Shown here piece by piece: positions 49,110 through 60,039 of a DNA stretch of 64,000 nt (its first letter is position 1; the number at the start of each line of letters is the position of its first letter). The DNA is from Butyrivibrio sp. M55. GTDB lineage: Bacteria; Bacillota; Clostridia; Lachnospirales; Lachnospiraceae. The notes under the pieces were generated by a model, which was given only the letters and a program-made list of their open reading frames with translations, did not search any database and was not told where the DNA came from. Position numbers and translations under genes: made by a program. The stretch is taken from the NCBI RefSeq assembly GCF_900116865.1, contig NZ_FPCD01000006.1, forward strand, positions 62,001 to 126,000, given 5' to 3'.

Positions 49110-51266
49110 ATGAAGCAAATGGAAGATGTTATAACTATCGAAGAAAAAAATCATATAGATGAGCTCACGGGACTGCACAATCTTACAGGTATCCTTGAGC
49201 ATCTCCGGGGGCATGACAAATACTCTGCATCCGAAGATACAGTTATCATCTACATAAATGTTATGAATTTCAAGGTGTTCAATCAGAAATACGGCTTCGC
49301 GGGAGGCAACGATTTTCTGAGAGGAATGGCACATGAACTCAAAAACATTTTCCCTGATGAACTGGTTGCGCGAACAGGCGGAGATCAGTTTATCGTCCTT
49401 GGAAAATCCATTGATAAAGAAGAGCTTCTTGATAAATTGGATGATTTCAGAGAAGCCGTACATAATTACGAGAAGGGTCTTAAGATGAAGATTAAGGCCG
49501 GTATTTACCGCGCCAAGGGCACTGAGGAAGATCCCGTTATAATGGTCGACAGAGCCAAGATGGCGTGTGACGACATCATAAGAGTCTATGACAGGGACAA
49601 CAACCTTTACACCGAGGAGCTGGACAAAAGAAATGAGCTTCGCCAGTACGTTATCGATAATTTTGAAAGTGCTTTTAAACAGAGATATTTCCAGGTTTAT
49701 TATCAGAAAGAAATAAGAGCGGTCACGAGAAAAGTCTGCGGATATGAGGCGCTTGCAAGGTGGCTTGATCCGACTTACGGTATCATTTCTCCGGCTGTTT
49801 TTATTGAGGTGCTTGAGAGCGTTCATCTTATACACAGGCTTGATATATACATGATAGATCAGGTCTGTTCGGATCTGAGGGATGACATAGATTCGGGATA
49901 TGCTGTTGAGCCGATTTCCGTAAACCTCTCAAGGCTTGATTTTGAGCTTTGTGACATTATGAGTGAGATTGATAAGTGCAGGGCAAAATATGACATTCCC
50001 AAAAAGCTTCTCCACATTGAGGTTACGGAGAGTGCTATCGCATCCGGAGCAGATTTTTTGGGCAAACATATAAAGAAATTCAGGGATGCCGGATATGAAG
50101 TCTGGATGGACGATTTCGGCGCAGGATACAGTTCTTTTAACAACCTGAAAGACTATGACTTCGATGTTATCAAGATTGATATGGGCTTTTTGCGCGAGTT
50201 TGAGACGAATCAGAAATCGAGGATAATTCTTGCATCCATAGTAAATATGGCAAAAGAGCTAGGAATACATACGCTCGCAGAGGGTGTTGAGACGGAAGAA
50301 CAGTATGAATTTCTTTTGAACATAGGATGCGAAAAGATGCAGGGATATCTTTTTGGCAAGCCTAAGCCTGTCTCTGAATTTGTAAGGAGTGTTGATTGCA
50401 GCTTTGAGAACAATGAGGAGTTTGATTTCAGCTCGTATTACGATGATATCGGTACAGTCAATTTCCTGAACAGCACGCCGCTTGAAACAAAGAGTATGGA
50501 GATCATGATAAAACTTCCGATTGCCATAGCGGAGCTACATGGCGATCAAGTGAGTTTTGTATACGCAAATGAAGCCTATATTGATTTCTTGAAGACTATA
50601 GGTGCGGAGAATCTGGACAGGGCAAATGAGATCGGAAGGTCCAAGGAAAGGGATAATGCCAGCGGATTTGCAAATATCCTGAAGATGGCGGAATCATCTT
50701 ATAACCAGAGAAGTGAGGCCGATCTTGTGGCTAATGGCTATGTGATAAATACCAAGGTAAGGTTCCTTTCAAGACACGGGGAAAAAGCAGCATTTGCGCT
50801 TGTTTCACGAAACGTCACCGCGCAGAAGGAGGCACATTCCGCGGATGATTACAGTGCCGTGCTCATGCATCTTTTGAATCTGTATAACCGCATAGATCTG
50901 TTTAATGAGGAGGGAACGTTTGAAAATCTCTTCCTTTGCGGAAATCAGAAGGCTCTTTCGGATATAGAGAGAAAGGCCGTTGTGGCGGTGCAGATGTATT
51001 CGGATACGCACATCATGGAAGCTGACAAGGAGCGGTTTAAAAAATTCTTTGATATCACTACCGTTCACGACCGGATTGAAAGTTCGGGCAAGCATTACCT
51101 CGTTGATTACTACAGGTCTGCGCTTCCCGGGGATGAGGACAGAATCCTGATGTACATCATTCTTCCTTTCCACTATAATGGTAAATGGAGATTCATTGCG
51201 GGATGCAGGTACATGGATGAACTTGATAAACTGAAAAGTGTTCTGAAACAGATTGAGAGCACTTGA
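49110..51266 (+). CDS. GGDEF/EAL protein with degenerate GGDEF and C-terminal PAS-like region
   Basis: A protein of about 718 residues. The GGDEF domain (about 15-180) has GGDQF (90-94) instead of GG(D/E)EF, so it is probably not a cyclase and may bind GTP or c-di-GMP. The EAL domain (about 190-450) keeps E213-A-L, SVNLSRLDFEL, IEVTESA, DDFGAGYSSF, IKID and AEGVETEEQ, so it should hydrolyse c-di-GMP. The C-terminal part (about 475-718) includes a PAS-like segment (ELHGDQVSFVYANEAYIDFL) and a further unassigned domain. There are no membrane helices from this start. A longer frame from TTG 49047 lies inside the promoter repeat and is unlikely. Start remains uncertain because no good binding site is visible. 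Confidence 0.85.
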   Translation: MKQMEDVITIEEKNHIDELTGLHNLTGILEHLRGHDKYSASEDTVIIYINVMNFKVFNQKYGFAGGNDFLRGMAHELKNIFPDELVARTGGDQFIVLGKSIDKEELLDKLDDFREAVHNYEKGLKMKIKAGIYRAKGTEEDPVIMVDRAKMACDDIIRVYDRDNNLYTEELDKRNELRQYVIDNFESAFKQRYFQVYYQKEIRAVTRKVCGYEALARWLDPTYGIISPAVFIEVLESVHLIHRLDIYMIDQVCSDLRDDIDSGYAVEPISVNLSRLDFELCDIMSEIDKCRAKYDIPKKLLHIEVTESAIASGADFLGKHIKKFRDAGYEVWMDDFGAGYSSFNNLKDYDFDVIKIDMGFLREFETNQKSRIILASIVNMAKELGIHTLAEGVETEEQYEFLLNIGCEKMQGYLFGKPKPVSEFVRSVDCSFENNEEFDFSSYYDDIGTVNFLNSTPLETKSMEIMIKLPIAIAELHGDQVSFVYANEAYIDFLKTIGAENLDRANEIGRSKERDNASGFANILKMAESSYNQRSEADLVANGYVINTKVRFLSRHGEKAAFALVSRNVTAQKEAHSADDYSAVLMHLLNLYNRIDLFNEEGTFENLFLCGNQKALSDIERKAVVAVQMYSDTHIMEADKERFKKFFDITTVHDRIESSGKHYLVDYYRSALPGDEDRILMYIILPFHYNGKWRFIAGCRYMDELDKLKSVLKQIEST

Positions 51267-51308
51267 CCGTGAATCTTTAAAAAGGCAGATTGAGGTGGCA
51301 GAGCATAA

Positions 51309-54300
51309 ATGCTTAGGTTTTGTTTTGGGGCATCCGGCGCGGGGAAGAGCACGGGGCTGATAGAAGAAATAATTAAAAGAAGTTTTAATAACACCGGTAA
51401 TGATTTTTTACTTATCGTTCCGGATCAGTTTACGATGCAAACGCAGAAGGATGTGGTAAGAATGCATCCTTCGCATGCGATAATGAACATTGATGTATTG
51501 AGCTTTGGGCGTCTTTCACACAGAGTTTTGGAAGAGACGTCTAAAAGCTCTTTTTCTGTGCTCGATGATGTTGGAAAGAGCCTTGTATTACGCCGAGTGG
51601 CCGATATTCTGGGTGACCGACTCCCCGTAATAGGCGGAAATATGCATAAGCCCGGATATATCGATGAAGTTAAGTCCACAATTTCAGAGTTTATGCAGTA
51701 CGGAATAGGAGACGAGGCACTTGCCATCCTTGAGGAAAAGAGCTCTTCCAAGGCTGCACTCAATTCCAAGATAAAAGATCTTAGACTCCTTTACGGAGAA
51801 TTTCTTCGCTACATCCAAGGAAAATTCATAACCACAGAAGAAACGCTTGATATTTTATGTAAGGCGATTCCAAAGTCACCTCTTTTAAAAGACAGTGTCA
51901 TTGTATTCGACGGATTCACAGGTTTTACGCCGATTCAGTACAGGGTTATAAAAGAGCTCCTTCGTGTATCAAAGGAAGTGTGCGTATCCCTTACGATTGG
52001 GCCAAATGAAAATCCGTACGCAGGCTCTTTTGAGGAACAGGAACTGTTCATGCTCACGAAAAAGACCGTGCGTGACCTTGAGAAGATAGAATATGAGCTT
52101 TGCAAGGAAGCGGGCGCAATCTCGCAGGGAAGCCTTGATTTTGAAGCGTGGAGAAATATCAGAAACGACGAGATGAGCAAAAAGGCTTCGGGCGGGGATA
52201 TCTTCATAAGAGATGAGAAGGTAATGAGGCTTAAGGATAACCCACCGCTTGCGTTTCTTGAGCAGAATCTTTTCAGATATAATTCCTGCAAGTACAGCAA
52301 GAAGCAGGATTCCATACAGATATTTGAGACGCAGACGACCGAAGAGGAAGTTCGCAGAACCATGATGAAGATCCGCTCACTTGTTAGGGATGAGGGATAT
52401 GCATACAGAGATATAGCGGTGGTGTGCGGAGGTTTGAGCTCGTACGGTAATCTGGTGAAAAGAGCTGCGAGAAAGTTTGACATCCCCGTTTATATAGACC
52501 AAAACACCGGACTGCTGTTGAATCCGTTTATCGAGTACATCACAAGTGCGATAAACATTGTTATATCGGGATACAGATACGAAGACGTATTTCATTATAT
52601 GCGAAGCGGAATGACGGATTTCTCCAAGGAGGACACCGACATTCTTGAAAACTACGTAAGGGCACTTGGCATAAAGGGAAGAAAGCAGTGGGAAGACCGC
52701 TTTATGCGCAGGATGCCGACTAAGTTTAAGAGAAAAAAAAGCAAAGAAGACGATACATCGGAACTTGAGCTTATTGAGAAACTTGACGGAATGAGAGCTG
52801 CAATCAGTGCGGAGCTTAAGCCTCTTTTTGATGCAAAAGGAGGAACGGCTGCGGAGATTACGGAAGCTCTTTTCAAAATGATAGAGGAAAACGACTGCAG
52901 CACAAAGCTTGAGCGCTATAAAGAGAAGTTTGAAAAGTTCGGAGACAGGGAGAAGGCCAAAGAGTACGACCAGGTCTACAAGAAAGTTTCCGATATCCTG
53001 AAGCAGATTGCGGCGCTTATCGGGGATGATAAGCTGGAACTTAAGGAATATAAGGATATTCTGAATGTCGGATTCGGGGATATCGAGGTCGGAACAATCC
53101 CTCAGGATGTGGACAGAGTCATTGTCGGAGATATTGAGAGAACGAGACTTCGCGAGATCAAAGCTCTTTTCTTTATGGGAGTCAACGACGGACTAATTCC
53201 GGCAAATACCGGCGGCGGAGGAATTCTTTCCGATATGGACAGGCAGTTTTTGCTTGACCTTGATACGGGAGTTGAGCTTGCGCCGACGCCGAGACAGCAG
53301 ATGTATATTCAGAGGCTCTATCTGTATATGAACCTCACAAAGCCTACGGACCGGCTTGTTTTGTCGTACTCTGAACTTGGAACCGATGGAAAGAGTGTGC
53401 GACCTGCATATCTTATCTCGAAGATAGAGTCATTGTATGAAGGAATTGAGGTTGAGCGCCCTGAGGATGCGCCTTTTGAGGAGCAGGTTTCCTGTGTCAA
53501 CGACAGTCTCGATAATCTCGCGGAGATGATGAGGGAATACTCGCTCGGAATACTGGATGATAAGGAAAAGACTGAGCTTTCAACGCTATATGAGATTGTC
53601 GGAAAGAAATATGAAGAGAAATCTCTTTTGGACAAGCTGACAGAGGCTGCGTTTAAGCACTATGAAGACAGGCCTCTTGCCAAGAATATCGCGCTCGCTC
53701 TTTACGGAGCAAATCTTGAGAACAGTGTGAGCAGGCTTGAGAAGTTTGCTTCGTGTTGCTATTCACATTTCTTAAGATACGGAATGGGGCTGTCGGAGAG
53801 AAAAGAGTATGACTTTGCTTCGGCAGATCTCGGAAATGTTTTCCATGAAGTTCTCGAAAAATATACAAGCGAGATTATAAACAGGCATATATCGTGGAGA
53901 GACTTGCCTAAAGAAGAGTCTGACGAGATATTAAATCGTGCCTTAACAGAAAGTGTTGATGCGTACGGGGAGACTATCCTTTTAAGTAACGCGCGTAATG
54001 AATTCATGGTTGAGCGCATAAAAAGGATACTTATCAGAACGGTTGATACGCTCAAATACCAGATTTCAAAAGGAAATTTTGAGCCTGCGTATGTCGAGAT
54101 GGATTTCAGGGAAGCGGGCAAAATCGAAGAGATAGATATAACTCTTTCGGAATATGAGAAACGCGGAATAGTTGAGAGCATGAAATTGCACGGAAGGATT
54201 GACCGCGTTGATCTGTATGAAGATTCGGATCATGTTTATGTCAAGGTTATCGATTTTAAATCGGGCGGAAAAAAACTGAGTCTTGCATCGTTATATTACG

Positions 54301-54851
54301 GCCTTCAGCTTCAGCTTGTTATGTATATGAATGTTGCGACCGCCGCAAGCAAGAAAATTTATAACGGAAAAGAAGCCGTTCCCGCCGCTGTTTTGTATTA
54401 TCATGTGGACGACCCGATGATAAGCGGTTCGGGAGATTTACAACCGGACGTTATCAATAAAGAGATAATAAAGGCACTTCGTACGACCGGATTGGTCAAC
54501 GGAAACAGAGATATCATCAATATGCTTGATAACAGCATAAACGGTACATCTGACGTTATACCGGTCGGCTTTAACAAGAGCGGAGACCTGACAGCGGCTT
54601 CAAGTGCTGTTTCAAACGAGGATTATTCCGCTATTTCCAAGTATGTAGATAAGAAGATTCGCGAATTCGGTAAGTCCATCTTAAACGGAGATATTAAGGT
54701 AAATCCTTATGAGATGGATGTAAAGGGATCTTGCAAGTACTGCGAGTATAAGGGAATATGCGGATTTGACGATAAGATTCCGGGATATTCCAGGAGAAAA
54801 CTTGATCTTGACGATAAAGAAGCAATGGAGCTTATAAGGAATGAAAGTTGA
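51309..54851 (+). CDS. addB: ATP-dependent helicase/nuclease subunit B
   Basis: The 1180-residue subunit of AddAB, which resects double-strand breaks and recognises Chi for RecA-dependent repair. Visible parts are Walker A GASGAGKS (7-14), an inactivated helicase core, and the C-terminal nuclease with HGRIDRVD and VIDFKSGGKKL. The four cysteines that hold the 4Fe-4S cluster are C816 (LEKFASC), C1142, C1145 and C1151 (CKYCEYKGIC). Length matches the family. It overlaps addA by 11 bp, so the subunits are translationally coupled. It follows the EAL gene by 42 bp. Confidence 0.95.
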   Translation: MLRFCFGASGAGKSTGLIEEIIKRSFNNTGNDFLLIVPDQFTMQTQKDVVRMHPSHAIMNIDVLSFGRLSHRVLEETSKSSFSVLDDVGKSLVLRRVADILGDRLPVIGGNMHKPGYIDEVKSTISEFMQYGIGDEALAILEEKSSSKAALNSKIKDLRLLYGEFLRYIQGKFITTEETLDILCKAIPKSPLLKDSVIVFDGFTGFTPIQYRVIKELLRVSKEVCVSLTIGPNENPYAGSFEEQELFMLTKKTVRDLEKIEYELCKEAGAISQGSLDFEAWRNIRNDEMSKKASGGDIFIRDEKVMRLKDNPPLAFLEQNLFRYNSCKYSKKQDSIQIFETQTTEEEVRRTMMKIRSLVRDEGYAYRDIAVVCGGLSSYGNLVKRAARKFDIPVYIDQNTGLLLNPFIEYITSAINIVISGYRYEDVFHYMRSGMTDFSKEDTDILENYVRALGIKGRKQWEDRFMRRMPTKFKRKKSKEDDTSELELIEKLDGMRAAISAELKPLFDAKGGTAAEITEALFKMIEENDCSTKLERYKEKFEKFGDREKAKEYDQVYKKVSDILKQIAALIGDDKLELKEYKDILNVGFGDIEVGTIPQDVDRVIVGDIERTRLREIKALFFMGVNDGLIPANTGGGGILSDMDRQFLLDLDTGVELAPTPRQQMYIQRLYLYMNLTKPTDRLVLSYSELGTDGKSVRPAYLISKIESLYEGIEVERPEDAPFEEQVSCVNDSLDNLAEMMREYSLGILDDKEKTELSTLYEIVGKKYEEKSLLDKLTEAAFKHYEDRPLAKNIALALYGANLENSVSRLEKFASCCYSHFLRYGMGLSERKEYDFASADLGNVFHEVLEKYTSEIINRHISWRDLPKEESDEILNRALTESVDAYGETILLSNARNEFMVERIKRILIRTVDTLKYQISKGNFEPAYVEMDFREAGKIEEIDITLSEYEKRGIVESMKLHGRIDRVDLYEDSDHVYVKVIDFKSGGKKLSLASLYYGLQLQLVMYMNVATAASKKIYNGKEAVPAAVLYYHVDDPMISGSGDLQPDVINKEIIKALRTTGLVNGNRDIINMLDNSINGTSDVIPVGFNKSGDLTAASSAVSNEDYSAISKYVDKKIREFGKSILNGDIKVNPYEMDVKGSCKYCEYKGICGFDDKIPGYSRRKLDLDDKEAMELIRNES

Positions 54852-57800
54852 GTTTACTGATGAACAGAAGGCGGTAATAAACGCCAGAAAATGTAATGTG
54901 CTGGTTTCAGCCGCCGCCGGATCCGGAAAGACGGCTGTTCTTGTCGAGCGCATCATACAGATGATAAATGAAGGTGTGGATATTGACCACCTTCTTGTCG
55001 TTACTTTTACAAAAGCGGCAGCTTCGCAGATGAAGGAGAAGATTACTCTTGCCATTCAGGACAAGCTTTTGGAGGATCCTGAGAATACACATTTGCAGAA
55101 GCAGGAGACGCTTATTCATAATGCCCAGATAACTACGATAGATTCTTTCTGCCAGTATATTATTAAAAATAACTTTAATTTTGTTGGGCTTGATCCGTCA
55201 TACAGTGTCGGAGATGAAGGTGAGCTCAGGCTTCTTCAGGAAGATGTTATGAAGAACATGCTTGAGGAAGAGTATACTAAGGCAAAAGAAGGAAGCAACG
55301 AAGATTTCATCTATTGCATGGAATATTTCGGCACGGGAAGTAACGACAAGGCTGTTGAAGAGTATATCGAAAGGCTCTATCGCTTTTCCATGAGTATGCC
55401 GTGGCCTGAGGCTTATATCAAGGAGAGGGCGCTTGATTACGACATCGAGGGAAAGAATTTTGATGAGCTTGAATGGGTAAAAGAATGTGTTACTTCGGTA
55501 AAAAGAATGCTTCTTGAGGCACAGGATAAGTTGAGCGCGGCTCATGAGCTGACTCTTTTGCCCGACGGACCATATATGTACGGAGAGCTGCTTGAGAAAG
55601 AAGCGGAGATGATGGGGCGTGCTGCGGCTTACGAGTCGTATGATGAGCTGTATGACGCGGTTAGAGGGATTTCTTTTGACAGATTGCCTGCAAAGAAGGA
55701 CGAGAGCGTATCGCCTGAGAAAAAAGAGCGCGCAAAGGAGCTTCGTGACAGCGTAAAGAAGGACATAAAGAAGATCACCGAGAACTACCTGGTGCTTACG
55801 TCCGATATGGTCGCCGAGCAGATGAAGCTTTGCGACAGGGCGGTGAAGGAGCTCTGCAGGTTGACACTTCGTTACATACAGCTTTTTGATGAAAAGAAAA
55901 GAGAAGAGCGCCTGATCGATTTTTCCGATATGGAGCATTTTGCGCTGAATATTCTTATTGATTATGAGACGGGTGAACCGACGCACGTGGCGCTTGAATA
56001 TAGGGAATTCTTTAAAGAAGTTTTAATTGATGAGTATCAGGACAGTAACTCCGTGCAGGAGCTTATTTTGCAGGCGATATCAGGGGTTAAGGCCGGATCT
56101 TCCGAGAGGTTCATGGTTGGCGACGTAAAGCAGAGTATTTATAAGTTCAGACTTGCGCGTCCCGAGATTTTCATGGAGAAGCTTGCGACTTACAGTAAGG
56201 ATGCGTCTGCAAGTGACAGGAGGATCGACCTTCACAAGAATTTCCGAAGCAGGGAAGAGGTTCTCGAGGGAACCAACTACATCTTCAGGAAGATAATGGG
56301 CAAGGATCTTGGAAGCGTTGAGTATGACAAGGACGCGGAGCTTGTGACGGGTGCGGGATATGACGAGCCCTCTTTTGACATGACTCCCGAGCTCATACTT
56401 ATAGACGACCCCGAGGGTAAAAAAGAAAATGAGGCCCATGCGATAGGAAATAAGATACTTGAGCTTATGCGTGAGGATCCGGAGCTAAAGTTTAAAGATA
56501 TTGTAATTTTGCTCAGGACAAACTCCGGATGGGACGATGTGTTTAAAAAAGCGCTGGAGGAGCAGGGGATTCCCTCTTATATAGAGTCAAAGAGCGGATA
56601 TTTCGATGCGTGGGAAGTGTCTGTTATGCTGAATATCCTTTCGGTAATAGACAATCCTACGGTTGACATACCACTTGTTGCGGTAATGCATTCACCGATA
56701 GGTGGCTTTACTGACGAGGAACTTGCACTTGTTAAAATTACACTTAATAAAAACGAAGAGACTTTGGGAGCATCTTCTCTGTACGGGGGAATTTTAAAAC
56801 TTGTACGCGGAGATGGCACAAACAAGGCACTTATTCAGAATCAGGCGTTATCTGATAAGCTTGAGAAATTCGTTTCGCTGATCGAAGATCTGAGGGATAT
56901 TTCCACTTACACTCCCGTGCATGAGCTTTTGCAGTATATCATTGATGTTACGGGCTTTGAACTTATTGTAAGTGCGATGCCCGCGGGCAATCAGAGAAGG
57001 GCCAATATAGAGCTTCTTTTGTCCAAGGCTGAAAGCTTCGAAAAGACAAGCTTTAAGGGATTGTTCCACTTTGTCAGATACATTGAGCATATCAAGGTCG
57101 TACAGGTAGACTACGGCGAGGCGGGGATTATCGATGAGAACGCCGATGTTGTGCGCATCATGAGTATTCACAAGAGTAAGGGACTGGAGTTTCCTGTAGT
57201 GTTCGTTGCGGGAATGTCCAAGCAGTTCAACAAGACAGATACCAAGGGCAATCTCATTGCGGATATGGATCTCGGAATAGGTGTTAAATGCATCGATTCT
57301 AAGCTGCGTCTTCGTTCTGAGACCTTAAAGCGGGTGATAATCGCAGATAAGATGAATACGGACAGTCTGGGCGAAGAACTGCGTGTACTCTACGTTGCAC
57401 TTACGCGAGCAAAAGAAAAACTGATCATGACCGCTTCGGTCAAAAAACTTCCGGATGTACTTGCCAAGGAGCTTAAACGTCAGCCTGAGCTTGCACACGG
57501 AGTTTCGCAGGGAAAAGAACTGATGCCTTTTTCGATAAGACTTTCGGCGTCATGTTATCTTGATCTTGTTCTTCCTTCGCTTGTCAGGCATCCTGCAATC
57601 AGAAGCTTAGCGGAAAAGTACGAATTGTCAGAGCTTATCACCGATAAGTTTATGGACAGCGAAGAAAGCGTGCCGAAATTTGCGATTTCGTCTGTGAGTG
57701 TAGATGAAATAAATGCCCGTAATGAGAAAGAGAGCGTTAAGGGGCTTATCCGTATGGACGGTATCGGAGCTTATTACGATAAGGAGCTTGCGAAGAAGCT

Positions 57801-58527
57801 TGAAGATAAGATGGATGCGAGGTACGGATTTGAGCATCTTAAGGGGCTATATACCAAAACTACGGTTACGGAGCTTAAGAAACATATTCTGGAAGAGACG
57901 GGAGAGCATTTTACTAAAGAGGAAGATTACGGCGCAGAATATGATGATGGAAGAGGTGCCGTAAATGAAAGCGGAGGCAGATCTGATGGGCTTGCGGGCG
58001 CAGAGCGAGGAACTGCGTACCACAGAGTTATGGAGCTTCTTGATTACAGTGTCGGAAGCGGCATGGATGCGCTTGGAGTGTGGCTCGACGGTCTGGTTCA
58101 AAATGACAGGATAACCAAGGCTTATGCTGACAGCGTTGAACTTAAGGATATATCAGCGTTTCTTGGAACAGGGCTCGGACAGCGAATGGCTACGGCTTTC
58201 AAGGCAGGTGTTCTCATGCGGGAGAAACCCTTTATGATGGGCGTTTCCGCAAGTGAACTTGATAAAAAGTTCCCGTCTGATGAGATTGTTCTTATCCAGG
58301 GTATCATCGATGCTTGGTTCATAGAGGATGATGAGATTGTACTTGTCGACTACAAGACAGATCATACCCGCGATTCGGCCGAGCTCGTTAAACGCTACAA
58401 GATTCAGCTTGATCTTTATAAAAGAGCGCTGGAAGCGTCAACAGGCAAGAAAGTTAAAAGTACATTTATTTATTCCTTCGCACTTGGAAAAGAAGTGGAC
58501 CTAGGGGACGGGGTTAGTGGACCATAA
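54841..58527 (+). CDS. addA: ATP-dependent helicase/nuclease subunit A
   Basis: A 1228-residue subunit with full superfamily 1A helicase motifs: I AAAGSGKT (24-31), II IDEYQDSNS, III VGDVKQSIYKFRLARPEIF, V MSIHKSKGLEFPVVFVAG, VI LRVLYVALTRAKEKL. The C-terminal RecB-like nuclease has GTAYHRVMELL, GIIDAWF and VLVDYKTD. It provides the 3'-5' motor and one nuclease of AddAB. The ATG lies inside the end of addB. The galactanase gene begins 28 bp after its stop, probably a separate unit. Confidence 0.96.
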   Translation: MKVEFTDEQKAVINARKCNVLVSAAAGSGKTAVLVERIIQMINEGVDIDHLLVVTFTKAAASQMKEKITLAIQDKLLEDPENTHLQKQETLIHNAQITTIDSFCQYIIKNNFNFVGLDPSYSVGDEGELRLLQEDVMKNMLEEEYTKAKEGSNEDFIYCMEYFGTGSNDKAVEEYIERLYRFSMSMPWPEAYIKERALDYDIEGKNFDELEWVKECVTSVKRMLLEAQDKLSAAHELTLLPDGPYMYGELLEKEAEMMGRAAAYESYDELYDAVRGISFDRLPAKKDESVSPEKKERAKELRDSVKKDIKKITENYLVLTSDMVAEQMKLCDRAVKELCRLTLRYIQLFDEKKREERLIDFSDMEHFALNILIDYETGEPTHVALEYREFFKEVLIDEYQDSNSVQELILQAISGVKAGSSERFMVGDVKQSIYKFRLARPEIFMEKLATYSKDASASDRRIDLHKNFRSREEVLEGTNYIFRKIMGKDLGSVEYDKDAELVTGAGYDEPSFDMTPELILIDDPEGKKENEAHAIGNKILELMREDPELKFKDIVILLRTNSGWDDVFKKALEEQGIPSYIESKSGYFDAWEVSVMLNILSVIDNPTVDIPLVAVMHSPIGGFTDEELALVKITLNKNEETLGASSLYGGILKLVRGDGTNKALIQNQALSDKLEKFVSLIEDLRDISTYTPVHELLQYIIDVTGFELIVSAMPAGNQRRANIELLLSKAESFEKTSFKGLFHFVRYIEHIKVVQVDYGEAGIIDENADVVRIMSIHKSKGLEFPVVFVAGMSKQFNKTDTKGNLIADMDLGIGVKCIDSKLRLRSETLKRVIIADKMNTDSLGEELRVLYVALTRAKEKLIMTASVKKLPDVLAKELKRQPELAHGVSQGKELMPFSIRLSASCYLDLVLPSLVRHPAIRSLAEKYELSELITDKFMDSEESVPKFAISSVSVDEINARNEKESVKGLIRMDGIGAYYDKELAKKLEDKMDARYGFEHLKGLYTKTTVTELKKHILEETGEHFTKEEDYGAEYDDGRGAVNESGGRSDGLAGAERGTAYHRVMELLDYSVGSGMDALGVWLDGLVQNDRITKAYADSVELKDISAFLGTGLGQRMATAFKAGVLMREKPFMMGVSASELDKKFPSDEIVLIQGIIDAWFIEDDEIVLVDYKTDHTRDSAELVKRYKIQLDLYKRALEASTGKKVKSTFIYSFALGKEVDLGDGVSGP

Positions 58528-58555
58528 TACGATATACAGGAGCAAAGAGGTGGAT

Positions 58556-59941
58556 ATGAAGCAGAAGATTACAATATCATTTGTTATAGCTACATTTTTT
58601 GCAATTTGTGCGGTAACCGGATGTGCTGATGTGGGCACGGAGTCAAAAACAGACATAGATGCAGAAGCCGCGAGCGTAACTTCCTCTGTAAGTAGCGAGG
58701 GGCTTGGAGGCGCAACGGAGGTAGATAGCGAAGTGGCGTATGGTGAAGCTGCAAGCAATGATGCGGCGGAGCCGGAAGGTAAGGAGGCAGATATGGAGAC
58801 GTGGAAAACTGCAATTGACGGACTTACTGATGACTTTATCTTTGGAATGGATGTATCTTCACTGCTTGTTGAGGAAAAGAGCGGAGTAAAATTCTACGAC
58901 TTTGACGGAAATGAGCAGGATGCGCTTAAAACTTTTGCTGATTCCGGCATTAATTACATTCGCATTCGCGTGTGGAACGATCCTTACGATGAGAACGGGA
59001 ACGGCTATGGCGGCGGTAACAATGATCTTCCTGCTGCAATAGAGCTGGGCAAAAGAGCTACCAAGTACGGAATGAGAGTTTTGATTGACTTTCACTACTC
59101 GGATTTCTGGGCCGATCCCCAGAAGCAGTATGCTCCCAAGGCATGGAACGGTATGAGTCTGAGCGAGAAGTCAGCGGCTCTTTATGATTATACAAAGGAC
59201 AGCCTGACGAAGCTCCTTGATTCCGGAGTAGATGTTGGAATGGTGCAGATTGGTAATGAGATCAATAACGGCATGTCGGGCGAAACGAAGATTGAGAATG
59301 TCATTGAATTGTTAAAGTCAGGAAGCAAGGCTGTTCGTGAGATATCAAGCGAGCGTGGCAAAGATATAGGAATCGTAGTTCATTATACGGATATATCTCC
59401 GAAAGAAAGAGTTCTGTCACTTATAGAGAAACTCGTAAACGGCGGGCTTGACTTTGATATGATGGGACTTAGCTATTATCCGTTCTGGCACGGTGATATG
59501 GATAATATGAAAAATGTTATCAAGTATATCGGCGAGCACTTCGGTAAGAAAGCGTTCATCGCGGAGACTTCATATTGCTATACTTTAGAGGACGGCGACG
59601 GCTATGCAAACAGAGTTTCTAAGAGTGATCTTGTGGAAGGCTATCCCGCAACTGTCGATGGACAGGCATCATATATGCATGATCTTTATCAGAACGTAAA
59701 CAGCGTCGGAGGTATCGGCGTGTTCTACTGGGAAGGAGCTTGGCTTCCCGTAGGCCCTGCAAACGCCGATAACTCACCAATCTGGGAGAAGTACGGAAGC
59801 GGCTGGGCAAGCAGCTACGCTTCAGGCTATGATAAAGATGCTGCAGAGTACTACGGCGGATGCTCATGGGATAATCAGGCATTCTTTGACTTTAGCGGAC
59901 ACCCGCTTGAATCAATGAAGGTGTTTAAATACATGAAATAG
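58556..59941 (+). CDS. Arabinogalactan endo-beta-1,4-galactanase (GH53), lipoprotein
   Basis: A 461-residue enzyme that cleaves beta-1,4-galactan side chains of pectin outside the cell. The signal peptide ends at lipobox AVTGC near residue 22, then an acidic Ala/Ser/Glu linker to about 80. The GH53 barrel shows GMDVSSLL, INYIRIRVWNDPYD, VLIDFHYSDFWADPQKQ, acid/base E235 in GNEINNG, nucleophile E337 in IAETSYCY, and GVFYWEGAWLP. AGAGGTGG before ATG decides the start over an upstream TTG. It is anchored to the membrane rather than freely secreted, which fits a scavenger that keeps products near its transporters. Confidence 0.93.
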   Translation: MKQKITISFVIATFFAICAVTGCADVGTESKTDIDAEAASVTSSVSSEGLGGATEVDSEVAYGEAASNDAAEPEGKEADMETWKTAIDGLTDDFIFGMDVSSLLVEEKSGVKFYDFDGNEQDALKTFADSGINYIRIRVWNDPYDENGNGYGGGNNDLPAAIELGKRATKYGMRVLIDFHYSDFWADPQKQYAPKAWNGMSLSEKSAALYDYTKDSLTKLLDSGVDVGMVQIGNEINNGMSGETKIENVIELLKSGSKAVREISSERGKDIGIVVHYTDISPKERVLSLIEKLVNGGLDFDMMGLSYYPFWHGDMDNMKNVIKYIGEHFGKKAFIAETSYCYTLEDGDGYANRVSKSDLVEGYPATVDGQASYMHDLYQNVNSVGGIGVFYWEGAWLPVGPANADNSPIWEKYGSGWASSYASGYDKDAAEYYGGCSWDNQAFFDFSGHPLESMKVFKYMK

Positions 59942-60039
59942 AGTATTTAAGCTCGTTTCCTATTATGTTTGCATTTATTTCGTATTAGTAGTTTAATATT
60001 GAGATGTATTTAGATTTATGAAACAGGAGAGAGTTTTAT

